Source: Kryptolebias marmoratus
Taxonomy: Eukaryota > Chordata > Actinopteri > Cyprinodontiformes > Rivulidae
Length of the DNA stretch: 64,000 nt
NCBI RefSeq assembly: GCF_001649575.2
Contig: NC_051444.1
Coordinates: 24,572,478 to 24,636,477, forward strand
Direction of reading: 5' to 3'
The notes below the pieces were generated by a model. That model had not been told where the DNA came from, ran no database searches, and worked only from the letters and a program-made list of their open reading frames with translations. Below are positions 48,215 through 59,466 of the stretch, piece after piece (within the stretch, counting starts at the first letter, position 1; every line of letters starts with the position of its first letter). The translations under genes and the position numbers were made by a program.

Positions 48215-50945
48215 GCATGTAGCAAACAGTGCTGGTCTTTGAGAATCAGACTTCTTTTGCCCTGGAAGTTATTTCTGTAATTAAGGAAAGTTTTTCCTTC
48301 AAATGCATTCATGATACTACTTTTAAATGTGGACAAACTGCACCAGCACAGAATCTGTGTGGTTAGTATCCATGTTGAAGGGCCAAATCTCACTTTGCGA
48401 AAGCTTTGTGAGTTGGACAGATGCACAAAACTTAAAATTGTGTCAGCAAAAGCCAAACAAACCATTAGTGAATATGGGCCTCAGTATAGAGGTGATTTAA
48501 AAGGATAGCTCAGTTGTTGTTTATGGGGTTTTGAACAGTCTGTTTTAAAATTCTGTGTTCTGCCGGCACAAGACATCAGGCAGAGCAATATCAGGTTGGA
48601 TTCAAAAAGTTCTCATGGGAAAGTCAATATTACAGATACTAAGAGCAGGTCTGGTACAGAAAGAATCTCCACTATCTAAAACAATTCCAACCTTAACAAT
48701 TTTATAATTGTTCCAGCAAATGCTTTGTTGTGGATTCTTAGGCCTCTTTCAGATGGGAAGTGGTGGGTGAAGCACACCACTTCCATCCCACTCAGGTGTA
48801 TGTGATGCCACCCAACAGAATGGCATGCTAGAAACTGAGGTTGACTGTCACGTTGCTTCTTACTCCGTCTGAAGTAGATGTGAAAGTGGTCACTGTACAC
48901 ATACAGCCTAAACTCTCCAAACTTTGAAGATGTTTTATGAGCGCACATCCTTTCAGCTGCTGCTCATTTCTTTCTTGTCACCCGTAATGCACCTTTGTGC
49001 CACAAAGCGCGGTACTAACAAAGCTGAGAGGGTCTACATGAAAATGTGACGAAGTGATAACATCTGATCTGTGTGACCACCCTGTTGCAGGATTAAATGG
49101 CAAGAAACTGAGGGAAGATTGATGATGACGCACAGCAACATTGTATTTAGTTTATTAGTTTACCACAAAGAGAATAGCTAAACTGAGATAATTCGTCATG
49201 ATCTTAAAACAATACGAGTGAGACGTCTGTCACACATTTAAGGCTTTGCACGCCACGTCAATACAGCTTAGTTCTGCTCTGCATGTTTTTGGTTCCGCAA
49301 TGCTCTCGTCACTTCTGAAAGCTCACTTCTCTATAAAATGTGAACGGCTCAATCCGTGGTTTATGGAATACAAACTGGTCTTTATGGCTATTTCGCAGGA
49401 CTGTTTTCTGAAAGAACCTATTAACACAGACTGGGTGTATTTAACACATTTAGTTTTTCAGTATGCATTGTAGTCAGTGTATTGCAATAGACTTCAAACC
49501 ATGTTCCAAGACAGCAGATCTTCTGTGTAAATGCAGTGCAAAAATGTACAAGAAAGCATTTGCTTGAACCGCTGTGCAACTTGTGGTTTGAGATCTTTTA
49601 GAAGTTGGAAATATGGGCCCTCTTCTGAGTGGTTAGCATGATTCTCCAAACTGATTTCCCTCTGACTGCTATGTACTGCAGGTAAGACAATGATGAATCA
49701 TAAATACTCCATAGAAACCAATTTCAAAAACAAGAGTTCATTCCTTTTAAGCAACTATTGTCTAATATTTGCAGCATGTTTTAATCCAAATCTCTTATTT
49801 TTCAACTCTGGCTTTAAATACATTTTAAGACCTACATACAGGAAGAAATTGTGGTGGAATGAGGGCAGATTTTTTTCTTTTTACATTACAAAAGGCTTAT
49901 ACTGTAAGAGGCCCAGTAACAGCCAAAGCTTCTTGTGAATTCTGATGTAATACAAGCTTTTACCTTGCACACTCTAATTTTAGATAGGAGCTTCATCTAA
50001 GTGCCTGAAATGAAAATGCAAAAGGTTTTAAATGAAAAAAAGGGAGCTGGGAAGGATGCATGAGGGATTAGAGTGACTTTAAATCTGATTACTGTAAAGA
50101 AAGATCACAACATTGCTTGCTGCAAAATATTTTCCTACAGATACTTTGGTTTTTTCCACCATACATTAATAGTCTTAGGGTGAAATTCATTTCTGAGGGT
50201 TACCCCATCTACAGATTTTTGTAGAAGGGTGGGTCTTTCCTGACAAATTAGGACACCCCATGAAGATGTCATCAGTTGTCACCTGTTGTTTTTATGTAAA
50301 TAGATGCATCATGTTTTGTAGACTTTCCTGTATGCTGTGCAATGTTATCTACCGCAGCTTGCTGCAGACATCACCAACAAGGGAATTTTTTAATGCTTGT
50401 TCAAGAAGACTGAATATGATATCAAACGAAGGATTTCAAAGTAACTCAAATAAGACATGGCATTAGTTGCCAGAGCTACCGTATATAATTCTTTAGACAC
50501 AAAACACACTCACAAGTAGATTTTTAGATCTATACATATATATTTTTGCTAGTGAAACACTCTTAACACCCTGTATGACGGATGCCTACAAAACATTTCT
50601 GTAGGGCCAAACAGCTGTCAGGATGCATAGTTTAGGAGAGTAAAGACCCACATGCAGGTCTCGGGAGCAAAGCCACTAACTGGAATAACCAAAAGAATTG
50701 GCTTTACAAAGTACACCTAGACTGTAATCTGTCAATGCAGAACACTAAACAGGAGGTTCTCAGAAACGCTGACCATCCTAACAAGGAAGTGGCCAAAAAG
50801 AAATTGATTCAAGAAAACATAAAACAAAACCTATACATAACTATGACACTGCCCTACCACCCCCTCCCTATCTCCCTAGATCGCTCCTTTCACTCTTCCT
50901 CTGTGGACCAGACCAGCCCATAGCCCTCCTCTCATCTATCATCTA
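48215..50945. other. Mostly unique stretch; possible LTR scrap at 50620-50940
   Basis: TGTCAGGATGC at 50618 and the CAGGTCTCGGGAG area may be the edge of another LTR-like repeat running into the Tc1 element, but I could not find a matching end. No gene seen in the remaining AT-rich DNA. Confidence 0.4.
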
Positions 50946-52126
50946 CAATTCCAAATCTATAACCTTGGGATGCTGTGTAAAATGTAAATTAAAAAGAAAA
51001 TGCAATAATTTGCAAACCTCATAAATCCCTATTTTATTCACAATGGTACATAGTAAACAGATGAAATGGTTAAACAAAGAAATTGTGTCATATAAAAGAA
51101 AAAGCTAATTTAGAATTTTATGTCAGCGACACAGCTAAAGAAAAATGAGACAGGTGCAACAAAAAGCTGGAAAAGAAAATGGTACAAATAAGGAACATCT
51201 GGAGGAGCGTTTTCCAACAAATTAGGTTAATTGGCAGCAGGTCAGTAAGAGGACTGGGTATGAAGAGAGCAATTTAGAGAAGCTGAATCCCTCTGAAGTA
51301 AAGACAGCCAGAGATCTGTGATCACCAGTGTGTGAAACACTGTCTTAAAATAGTGGAACAATTTCAGAATAATGTTTCTCAATGGAAAATTGGGAAGACT
51401 TAAGAAGTCTGGTTCTCTTCTGGACATCATTGCATGGACTCAGGAACACTTCCACACAACATTGTCAGTAAACACAGCATCACTGTGCCATCCACAGACA
51501 CTGGTTTAAGCTCCGTCATGCAAAGAAGAAGCCAGATGTGAATACCATCCAGAAATTCCCTTGTCTTAGAACAACATATGTTCTCATCTACACAAGTTTT
51601 AAGTTTATTTTAATTTATTTTTTTCAGGGAAGGCCTTGCATATTTCAGCAAGCTGCTAAACCACAGAATATATCCATTACAGCAACATGGTTTCACAGTA
51701 GAAGAGACAGGTGCTGAACTGGCCTGCACGGAACAAAAAATCTGGCTAAGAAGATCCAGGCCTGTTAAACAGCTGGAATCCTCCATCAGTCAAGAATGGG
51801 ACAACATTCCCTCTAAAACCTCCAGCAGCTGCTCTCCTCAGGTCCTGGATGTTTTCAGACTGATGTTAGAAGAAAAGGAGATGCTTCACAGAAGGAAAAA
51901 TGGTTCTGGAACAACTAATTTAAGATGTGTTGCTATAACCAAATTCAAAATTATCTTATATATTTATTTCTAAAACAATGGCACAATTTTTTAGTTGAAA
52001 CATTTGACATGTTTACTGTGCTCCATTTTGAATAATATGTAGGTTTATGAGATTTGCAAACCATTGCGTTCTGATTTTTTTTTTTTTTCCTTACACAGCA
52101 TCCCAACTTCTTCAGAATTGGGGTTG
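50946..52126 (+). mobile_element. Tc1/mariner element, internally deleted and decayed
   Basis: The right terminus is CAGCATCCCAACTTC, TTCAGAATTGGGGTTG at 52097-52126. The left terminus, starting about 50946, carries the inverted counterpart with TTGGGATGCTGTGTAA and TTTGCAAACCTCATAAA. A TA precedes the left end, as expected for Tc1/mariner targeting. Between them are scraps of transposase reading frame, such as the HAKKKPDV and CAGGGAAGGCCTTGC areas, and a long deletion that removes most of the DDE catalytic region. At about 1.18 kb it is shorter than intact relatives. It cannot move itself. Confidence 0.85.
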
Positions 52127-52983
52127 TGTGTTTGCAAACTACAACCTGTGCAGGATTCTGGCACGCTATTTTTGCTAAACCAAATTAAATTTGTGTTCAT
52201 TTACATACAAAGTGGGTATTCGATTTCACATGGTTGCTCAAGGTGCAGGTGGAGATTCATTCCAGGGGTAAACTGGATTAAAATGAGCTGTCTAATTCTG
52301 ATTTGATCCCCTGAGGCGACTCTACCAGTCAGGAGCACAGCCTATCTGACTTTTAAAACTCCCAATGAAGGGAGCACATCTAATTTTCAGATTGAGCGGT
52401 GGATATCAACTATTTATAGGAGAAAATAGGTCAGCTTTTGAGCCTCAAATATGTCATTTTTCTTTAGTTATGGAGTGTCGAAGTGAAGATGAGGTCGCTG
52501 TCCTGACTGTGTGTGACCTTGTCAGACATGACTAGAGGCTGAAGTCTCAGACAGTCACCAAGGAAGGTTTCAGTAAAGTCAAGCATTTTCTTACAGAGTG
52601 CTGGTAAATTTCTCCTTAAAACCACTGTATCAATGACATTTCTGCTGTTTGAATACATTTTGTTTGAAGTGCACAACTTTAAAGGGCTGTTTGAGAGGTA
52701 AAACTGGAGTTCAGGGGTTTTTGTATGACGTGTGGACAGGGTGAGAGCTGGGGTCAGACATTTATCTTCAAAAACAGATAGACCTGACTTTATCTGTGCA
52801 CAAAGGTCAAAAAATAATCTCCAAAGAGATGATGCAATGTGTGCAAGTAGGAAAAGGTATCTAAACTACTTTAATGTGGTTTGTGTAACATAGTCTTCTA
52901 TTGAAGATGCTGCTGAGTCACATTTATAAAAAAACACCTCAGATATGTGTTTTTGTTTCTGCATAAAAAATATAATCTTTTAA
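52127..52983. other. Unique-looking stretch, no gene seen
   Basis: AT-rich, no recognisable repeat. Its last four bases with the next form the TTAA that precedes the Kolobok-like terminus. Confidence 0.5.
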
Positions 52984-53570
52984 AGGGGACCTATTATGCA
53001 AAATTCTGGTGTCTGCCAAACAACCTGTTTCAAAAACCTTGGTATTGTTGCGTCACAATCCCCGTTACCTAGCAACTCCAAGCCGAGCCCAGCCCCTCAC
53101 ATAGCAACCAAAGTGGAGCTCCGCCCACTTCATTACAAGAAGACCATCACATTTGTTCTGCTGGTTTTACTGCTGAACAATGTCTGCTGGAAAAGGAAAA
53201 TGCAATATAGAACATGTGTCCATGCATGTTCTCCCAGTCATGGAGAACAGAGCTGCGTGGCTTCATTTTATTTTTGATGGCAATGTCACCGCAATACTGC
53301 CAAAGAAAGTTGTAGTTTGCGCAAATCATTTCAGGAAGGAGTCCTGTGTCTCAAGTTACATTACCCACGATATCTGTACATTTACTGTCGGAATTGTAGT
53401 AAACTGAAATTGATAGTCTGCATTAGCCACAGTGTGAGGAAAAAGGTCGCATTTGTGGAAAAAGAACAGTCTGTGTGCTGAATTATTGTGCTGCTGTCAG
53501 CTGCTCGACTTCGCATCATGGCTCGACACACTCAAGCTGAGCAGATTGTGATGCATGAATTTAGTTTTTA
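52984..53570 (+). mobile_element. Kolobok-like DNA transposon 5' end with THAP remnant
   Basis: Begins AGGGGACCTATTATGC straight after TTAA (52980-52983). That terminus and the TTAA target fit Kolobok elements. About 190 bp in, the frame from 53180 gives NRAAWLHFIF, then LPKKVVVCANHFRKESC. The W..F and C-x2-H-F spacing matches the C-terminal half of a THAP zinc-binding domain, which Kolobok transposases carry. The N-terminal Cys pair is not visible in frame. I see no right terminus (GCATAATAGG) in the window, so the copy is 3'-truncated. The call rests on motif reading only. Confidence 0.6.
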
Positions 53571-53599
53571 AGAGGAAAAAAATCTACATTATTGCAATT

Positions 53600-53745
53600 G
53601 AGTCATACATTTTTGTTCCTGGAGTAATTAAATTAATAATACCCGGTTAATTATATTGATTACACCCTTTTGGAAACTGTTATTTGTCAGACCCTTACAT
53701 CATCTTATCTGGGCTTTGGTAATTAATAATTAATCATTGGCATTA
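53600..53745. promoter_or_regulatory. Candidate homeodomain-site cluster (four TAATTA cores)
   Basis: TAATTA occurs at 53625-53630, 53648-53653, 53720-53725 and 53727-53732, with GATTA at 53658-53662 and TAATCATT at 53731. The block lies in repeat-free DNA between two transposon-derived segments. TAATTA is the core of many homeodomain sites, but AT-rich DNA gives such words easily. Regulatory function is a guess. Confidence 0.3.
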
Positions 53746-53958
53746 TGAGGCCATGGAGCAACTAGTGTTTTGCTTGTGATCATGTTCTAAAATACAGCCT
53801 ATTTAAGGCACATGTATTCTAATGTGATACTTTACATTAATTATATGAAACCTTTTATTCAAGAAAATTCTGAATACTCACAGCAAAAAGGACAAAGCCT
53901 TTTAAAGTGGATGGTAATGTAGTTTAATTAACTCCACTGCTGACGTAAAACTCCCCAG

Positions 53959-53961
<3 letters not shown>

Positions 53962-54003
<42 letters not shown>

Positions 54004-54009
54004 TTTTTC
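53962..54009. repeat. (AT)n(T)n microsatellite
   Basis: About 34 bp of alternating AT followed by a T run of about 14. It is likely polymorphic. Confidence 0.95.
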
Positions 54010-54595
54010 GCCTACTTTCCGTTCCTGTACAGTTAATAAAAGGAAACAATGACACTCGCACTCATTTTGTTTCCTGAAAGATTCTATTTAATAAAGCCCC
54101 AGCAGATGCTTCTCTCCAAGCCTCACATGTTTCTTTCTTTCCAGCCCTCAGATGAGAGTTATGAGTTTCTATTGAAGCTATGCGACAAGAGTTGCAATTA
54201 AAGAATGATTGATGCGATTCATAATGGTCGGTTGTCACTGCGGTTCATTGTTAAACTTGATGCCTCAAAGCCAGTTGGACTTACCGCCCTCTCCTTTGTG
54301 AGATGGAAATAGATCAGTTCTGTTACAGTAAGTGTATCCTTTGTTCAGATGTCAGTTTAAGTGGCGGCCCTCGCAACGAGCCGGTAGCCTGTTTAATTCA
54401 TAACAAAGCCCTTTCTGACTTTCTTGCAGCATATCAATAGAGGTTTATTCAAAACATTGGCACATCAGCTCAAAACCACCCCGAGGAACAAATATTGAGA
54501 GACATGCTTTTCACATTTTGGTCTAGAAAAAAAAAAAAAAATCCATGTGGATTATTTATTATTAACTCCTAATCATAGTCCTGCTGTATATTATT
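54010..54595. other. Repeat-free stretch, candidate conserved non-coding DNA
   Basis: Balanced composition, no recognisable repeat and no coding frame. Words such as GCAATTAAAGAATGATTGATG occur. Possibly regulatory; nothing more can be said from the sequence alone. Confidence 0.35.
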
Positions 54596-55495
54596 TAAAG
54601 GCCTAGCACTCCTTGAAGGTCGTTGCTTTGCATGCCAGAGTTTTAAACTGAGATCATTTCATGATGATAGGGAACAGAGTTATAGCTGTGTTATAGTCAA
54701 AGCTTGCAGATTTCTCGTGCACGATATCATGCCACATTGCAAAAACCTGCGTGCAATATAGCTATTTCTGTTTTAGCTAAGGTTGATTAGCTGCGGGGCC
54801 CATCTTAAATTGGATTGCCTTCAAAAGTTCATCAGTTTTTTAATGATTACTTTTTGAAAGTTCAATGAAAGTCTGTTCAGTGTTTTTAGGGATATTTTAT
54901 TTCAGAGACAGGGCTGATGGCAACAGTGAATGCAAAATTTTAAGCAAAAATATTGTACAATTTTTGTCCCTCAGAGTACGTGTTGGGGATGATTTCCAGC
55001 TACTAACACACCAAATGTTAGCACAGTATCTGTAAAATTGACTGAGTTGTAGCTATCTTTGTATTGGCTAAGGTACATCTACATTTAATTGAATTGTAGA
55101 TGTACATCCAACGATTGGTTTCTAAAAGTTTCACTACAATTCATCAAGTGGTTCATGAGATATTTTTCTAACAGACAGTAAGCGTTGACTGCATCAGTTT
55201 ACGGTAACGTTTTAAAGACAGTTCTTGCGTTATTAGTTTGTGCTCAGAGTATGTGTTGGGGGCGATGCTCAGCTACTACCACACTAAATTTTGCTCAATG
55301 TCTGTAAAGCAGACTGAGTTGTAGCCATTTTTAAGTTTGTTAAGCTTTCTTAGCTGTGGCAGTCATCTTGTGTTGGGTTGAGTCCAAAATTTAATCAGTT
55401 GTAGATGCACATTCAACGATCGTTGTTGGAACGTTTCATTAAAATCTGTCCAGTGATTCATTAGATATTTTGCTAACAGACAGACAAACAAACAC
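54596..55495 (+). repeat. Dispersed repeat family A, three-unit copy
   Basis: Starts AAAGGCCTAGCACTCCTTGAA and includes GATTAGCTGCGGGGCCCATC. CTCAGAGTACGTGTTGG recurs in related form at about 54971 and 55243, a period of 272 bp. It ends at AACAGACAGACAAACAAACA. It has the same box order and the same unit length as the copies at 6.5 and 29.6 kb, in the same orientation. Confidence 0.87.
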
Positions 55496-56907
55496 CCACA
55501 TATGCAGACACTGGCAAATGCATTATCACCTTTGGTTGTGGGTGACAATTATCGAGCAAGCTTTAAAACTGCAGAAGTTTTGGTTTCAAATTACAGACCC
55601 TTATTTTTTAATCTTCAACAACAAATAAGAATCAGTCTAGGTAGCTACCGAAACTGTCCCAAGTTAAGCACAAACACTGGGATTGACACAAAAGACAACT
55701 CGTAGCGCCTCTAAAGACCTAATCACCTAAATCCATGGTGAAAATATGACTTCAGGTGCATAAAATGTTTCAAAAGACAGCCCCAACCTGTCAAAAACTT
55801 CTGAAATGCAGGTAAACAAACAAACAAACAAGCAAACAAAAGAAGACAGAACCACCTGTGAGAGGAGGCGGTGGGGTTTGTTTACTCTTTGAACAATAAA
55901 GGCTTTAAAAAGAAAAATAAGGATCACTGAGTTTTGGGCGAGCCGAGGGTAAATACTCACCCAAGATACTTATTTGTTAAATTATTAAGCTTGGGGGAAA
56001 AGAAAGAAAGAATCCTTTAAATGCTTATTATAAAATAAACTGGTTTATATTCTTTCACTGTGCTGATATAGCCTTTTGGCCTTGTCATATATAATGTTGT
56101 TGATATTCTATTTGGCACACAACAAGAAACCAAGATGAGCTGTAAATCAGGGTTTTTTTTGTTTTTACAGAATCTCTCTGGCAATCATATAACCATCGCA
56201 GAAACCTCGCAGTAGGTATAACACAAGAGGCATTTTATTGTTTTTGCTTTCTTTTCTACGGACGCGTCCTCTGATAATTAAATTACAGAGACTTTCTTTT
56301 CTCGTCTTTCTCTCCGTTGAGCTGTTTCTTTATCGAATCCTGCATTGAATTTCTGCTTTGCAGGACATGTATTGTATCAGCATAATATTACTGCTGAGAC
56401 CATTTGATTGAATAACCCTGCATCCTCTTGGCTGTTTCCATTTCATCGTACCAACCACTCGGTCAGGGTGGGGGGGACGGTGGGAATGGATTAGCCGAAC
56501 TTCCACACCGTCAAGAGGAATATCCAGAACGAACCAGCAGCGATCGTGCTGAAACTGAGCCGCTTTCAGCTTTCTTTAAAAAAAAAGAAAAGCTTTTCTC
56601 CCCCCCTCCTGAAATTGCACTGAATGTGAAAGCGGCTGCATTTAGCAGCTCTCCCACAGGGAATGAACAAATGCTGTTTTGCTGATAAATCTCTGTGCAA
56701 AACGTGATCATTTGGCTTTACGGGGGAAAAAAAAGGAATCCGAGCTCAAACGAACAAGACGGCACCGTGTTCCATCTGAATTAGTGAAAACTGAAAAATA
56801 TGAATGAAACGAGCTGAAGTTTTGAGGAGACGGCTGCTCTTCTCTGATGGAATATTAGAGCTTTTTAAATTACGGCGTCATTAAGCTCTTCAGCACCGTT
56901 ACGTTGT
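55496..56907. other. Mostly unique stretch, no gene seen
   Basis: A small CAAA stutter at 55813-55840. About 56230-56430 is repeat-free with mixed composition and a CTGATAATTAAATTACAG word. The 85-codon frame at 56428-56685 is unrecognised. Confidence 0.45.
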
Positions 56908-57115
56908 GATTGCAGCTTTAGCTCAGTGGAAGAGTGAGCTATTAATTGGAAAGTTGGGGGTTCCTGAAGCGTGCCTAAAGACACTTACAGAAATCATTGT
57001 CCCCCCATCCCTACACATCCAGCACCCACTCTGATATGTTTATTGCAAACATGTAATGAAAAGCACTGTTTGCGTGAACGTGGGCGTGAAAAAATGTTGC
57101 AAAGTGCCGTGTAAA
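56908..57115 (+). mobile_element. tRNA-derived SINE, decayed
   Basis: The head has an A-box-like TAGCTCAGTGGAAGAGTGAG (56919-56938), then CTATTAATTGGAAAGTTGGG and a B-box-like GGGGTTCCTGA (56956-56966). The body keeps AAAGACACTTACAGAAATC and the AAAAGCACTGTTTG end. This is the layout of common fish tRNA-headed SINEs. The B box is damaged, so RNA polymerase III transcription is unlikely. No target duplication is clear. Confidence 0.7.
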
Positions 57116-57399
57116 ATCCGAATATGGGTTTCAAAAAATGCCATTTAAATGTGCTGATATTACCACAAGATTTGTGGCATATACTGTATGAATTTGTTGT
57201 GCTGCACGCAACTATTATTTCTTTTTTTTAGGTAAAATTAACAGTTGTAAATTTTAGTCTTCAGAGGCAGGTGTAGAAAGTGGAGGAGCAGCACATGGGT
57301 CATTATTTAGTGACTTTATAAAAATATTCCACTGGTACTGCAGGACTATGCTGTGTATTTTTAGCTTTTAGATGTTTGGTTATTTTATTCATAATTGCT

Positions 57400-57568
57400 G
57401 TATTTTTTCCCCTAAAATAATACAGTTTCTTAGTTTAAACATTTCATATGTTTATTGGGTTCCATTGTGAATAAAATATGGCTTTATGAGATTCGTTAAC
57501 CATTGCATTCTGTTTGTTTTGTTTTTTACATTTTACACAATGTCCCAACCTTTTCGGAATTGAGGTTG
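57400..57568 (+). mobile_element. Tc1/mariner right-end fragment
   Basis: TTAGTTTAAACATTTCATATG, GGCTTTATGAGATTCG and ACCATTGCATTCTG, then CAATGTCCCAACC and CGGAATTGAGGTTG, match the last 170 bp of the Tc1 element at 50946-52126 (right terminus). It is a separate 5'-truncated copy of the same family. Confidence 0.8.
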
Positions 57569-57571
57569 TTT

Positions 57572-57775
57572 AATTAAAGTCTTAATATTCCTTGAAGGAA
57601 TGCACATTGCCCTCCACCTTTCGTGTCATGGTTTTAAATTGAGATTAACTTGTGTTGAGAAATGTTGAAGCCAGCTGTTTTGTTGAAACCTTGAATTTAA
57701 CACGACTAATTATTAATTTTAACTACTGCGAGATGTCACTCAGAGCAAAAGTTGGGATGACTCTCAGCTACTAAT
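57572..57775 (+). repeat. Dispersed repeat family A, 5' part
   Basis: Begins TTAATTAAAGTCTTAATATTCC then TTGAAGGAATGCACATTGCC, continues TTGAAACCTTGAATTTAAC and CACTCAGAGCAAAAG, and stops at ACTCTCAGCTACTAATACAC. It follows the Tc1 fragment directly. Confidence 0.83.
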
Positions 57776-58736
57776 ACACATGAAAAAACTGCTGAAAAGA
57801 GTACTAAAGGGCAAAAGGAAACTACTTCTTCAAAACAAAATTAGGTCTTAAAAGATGACAGGACGAGAGGGTGCTCAAAATCCCTATTTCTTTAAGGGAG
57901 AAATCAACCATTTTGTCATTCAACATAATCTGGATGAACTGTGTGTTTTTTCCAGCAGAGAGACATACTGTAGTTTGACTGTCTTGTGGTGAAGATTAGA
58001 AAAGAAAAAAATTGCCATTTTTTTTAGGTTTGAAATGAAGAGACTATTCAATCTGAGACCTGCAGAGCCAGTAAAGCATTACAGTGGTTTTATTGCGCCA
58101 GTAATCATCACGGGACAGGTGTCTTTACAGCAGCAGGAGCAGCTAAATTAAGTCCTAAAGATGGTGTGAAAACTTCCCCACCAACAAAAACAAACTTTTC
58201 ACACGAGATGATTTTGATTTCTGTAAATTTTTTCAGTTGCTAAACAAAACAAGTAGCCCACACAAACTGCAATGATCTGTCATTTTAAGGAAAAGCAGCT
58301 CAAATGAAAGCTCTGCGGGAGATTTCTGTCCTCACAAATTGGTCGACAAAAGTTTTTATTGTTTGCATTTCCTACGGTGGCCGTGAAGTGCCAACCACAT
58401 CAACAAACCACTAAGCACAACTAAAAATTAAAACCACAATGACATCTTTAAAAACACAACAACGTTAACTTACCAGAGGAGGTAGGTACCAGTGGAAAAC
58501 ATGGTACTTTTGGCTTTTGAACCTGAAATTTTATAATTAGTCCCGAGCATGACCAGTATCACCTTCTATGCATGTCATGACTCAAACTATTCTTTGATAG
58601 CAGCAGCTACAGCTACGTTTTGTTCATCTGTAACATTTCAAAAATGAACTACTACACCGTACTTACCTAAACCATCACAACTTATACAACTGTGGTGTTG
58701 TGGCATCCTAAATTGTGTTATGTTGGGTTTTCATAT
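57776..58736. other. Unique-looking stretch, no gene seen
   Basis: AT-rich, with AAAACTACTTC-like words and no recognisable repeat or coding frame. Confidence 0.5.
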
Positions 58737-58737
58737 G

Positions 58738-58775
<38 letters not shown>
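58737..58775. repeat. (TA)n(TG)n compound microsatellite
   Basis: A short TA run passing into about thirteen TG units. Confidence 0.95.
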
Positions 58776-58778
<3 letters not shown>

Positions 58779-58939
58779 AAATTCTATAGCACAGATTATG
58801 GCTCTTTTAGATATCATAAATTGAAGCTAATTTGATGTTGCTTCAATGCTTAGCACAGTCCAAACTAAGCAGAACAATTACAATCTATAGAAGTTTATGC
58901 ACTATGATTCTCAGTATGATCTTACAGGTGTTATTTGTT

Positions 58940-59260
58940 TGACCTCTGCCAAGGAAGTTATGTTTTTGGTTGTGTCTGTTGGTTTGCTTGTTTGTGTGTT
59001 AGCAAGAGCCTGGTAAAAAACGAATGAAATTTTTGATTCACTTTTCAGGAAATGTTGGGGTTGTCACAAAAACAACCAAGTGATTAAATTTTGGTGGTGA
59101 TCCAGGCAAAGGTTAAGGTCACAGGTGACTCTGCAACCGTGTAACGTAGGAATGTCAAACTGTACAGCTGGACACCTCATGGGTCAAAGATGATTCCTAT
59201 TGATTTCTAGGTCATGAAGTCAAGGTTACAGGTGGCCCCTTTGTTAAAACTTTGTTTTGG
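58940..59260 (+). repeat. Dispersed repeat family B, copy 1
   Basis: Starts GACCTCTGCCAAGGAAG, TTATGTTTTTGGTTGTG and a TTTGTTTGT segment, then TTCAGGAAATGTTGG, GTGATTAAATTTTGGTGG and TGATCC. It shares these with the copy at 59.47 kb, but diverges after TGATCC into a segment with AGGTTAAGGTCACAGGTGA (59110-59128). Noncoding. The class is unknown. Confidence 0.72.
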
Positions 59261-59466
59261 GTTTGTTCTTTATTTTGACTTATTCTAAAATCTCACAATA
59301 TAAAACAAGAGATGGTGGTTGCCACTGAAGTGGGATTGTGATGATGTATTTATCCAATTAAAAGGTGAATTCGGATCTGTCCTTTTAATAATCTACCAAC
59401 CCTGAAGCTACATAAAAACAACCATTTGAGCTGCCTGTGGATTGGCAAGACTGTTTTTTTATTCTT

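Noticed and set aside
50618..50940. Possible further solo LTR before the Tc1 element
   Set aside because: Only one plausible end (TGTCAGG) is visible, with no matching end or target duplication.
56919..56966. Possible tRNA gene
   Set aside because: A-box-like and B-box-like words are present, but no cloverleaf can be formed and a SINE body follows.
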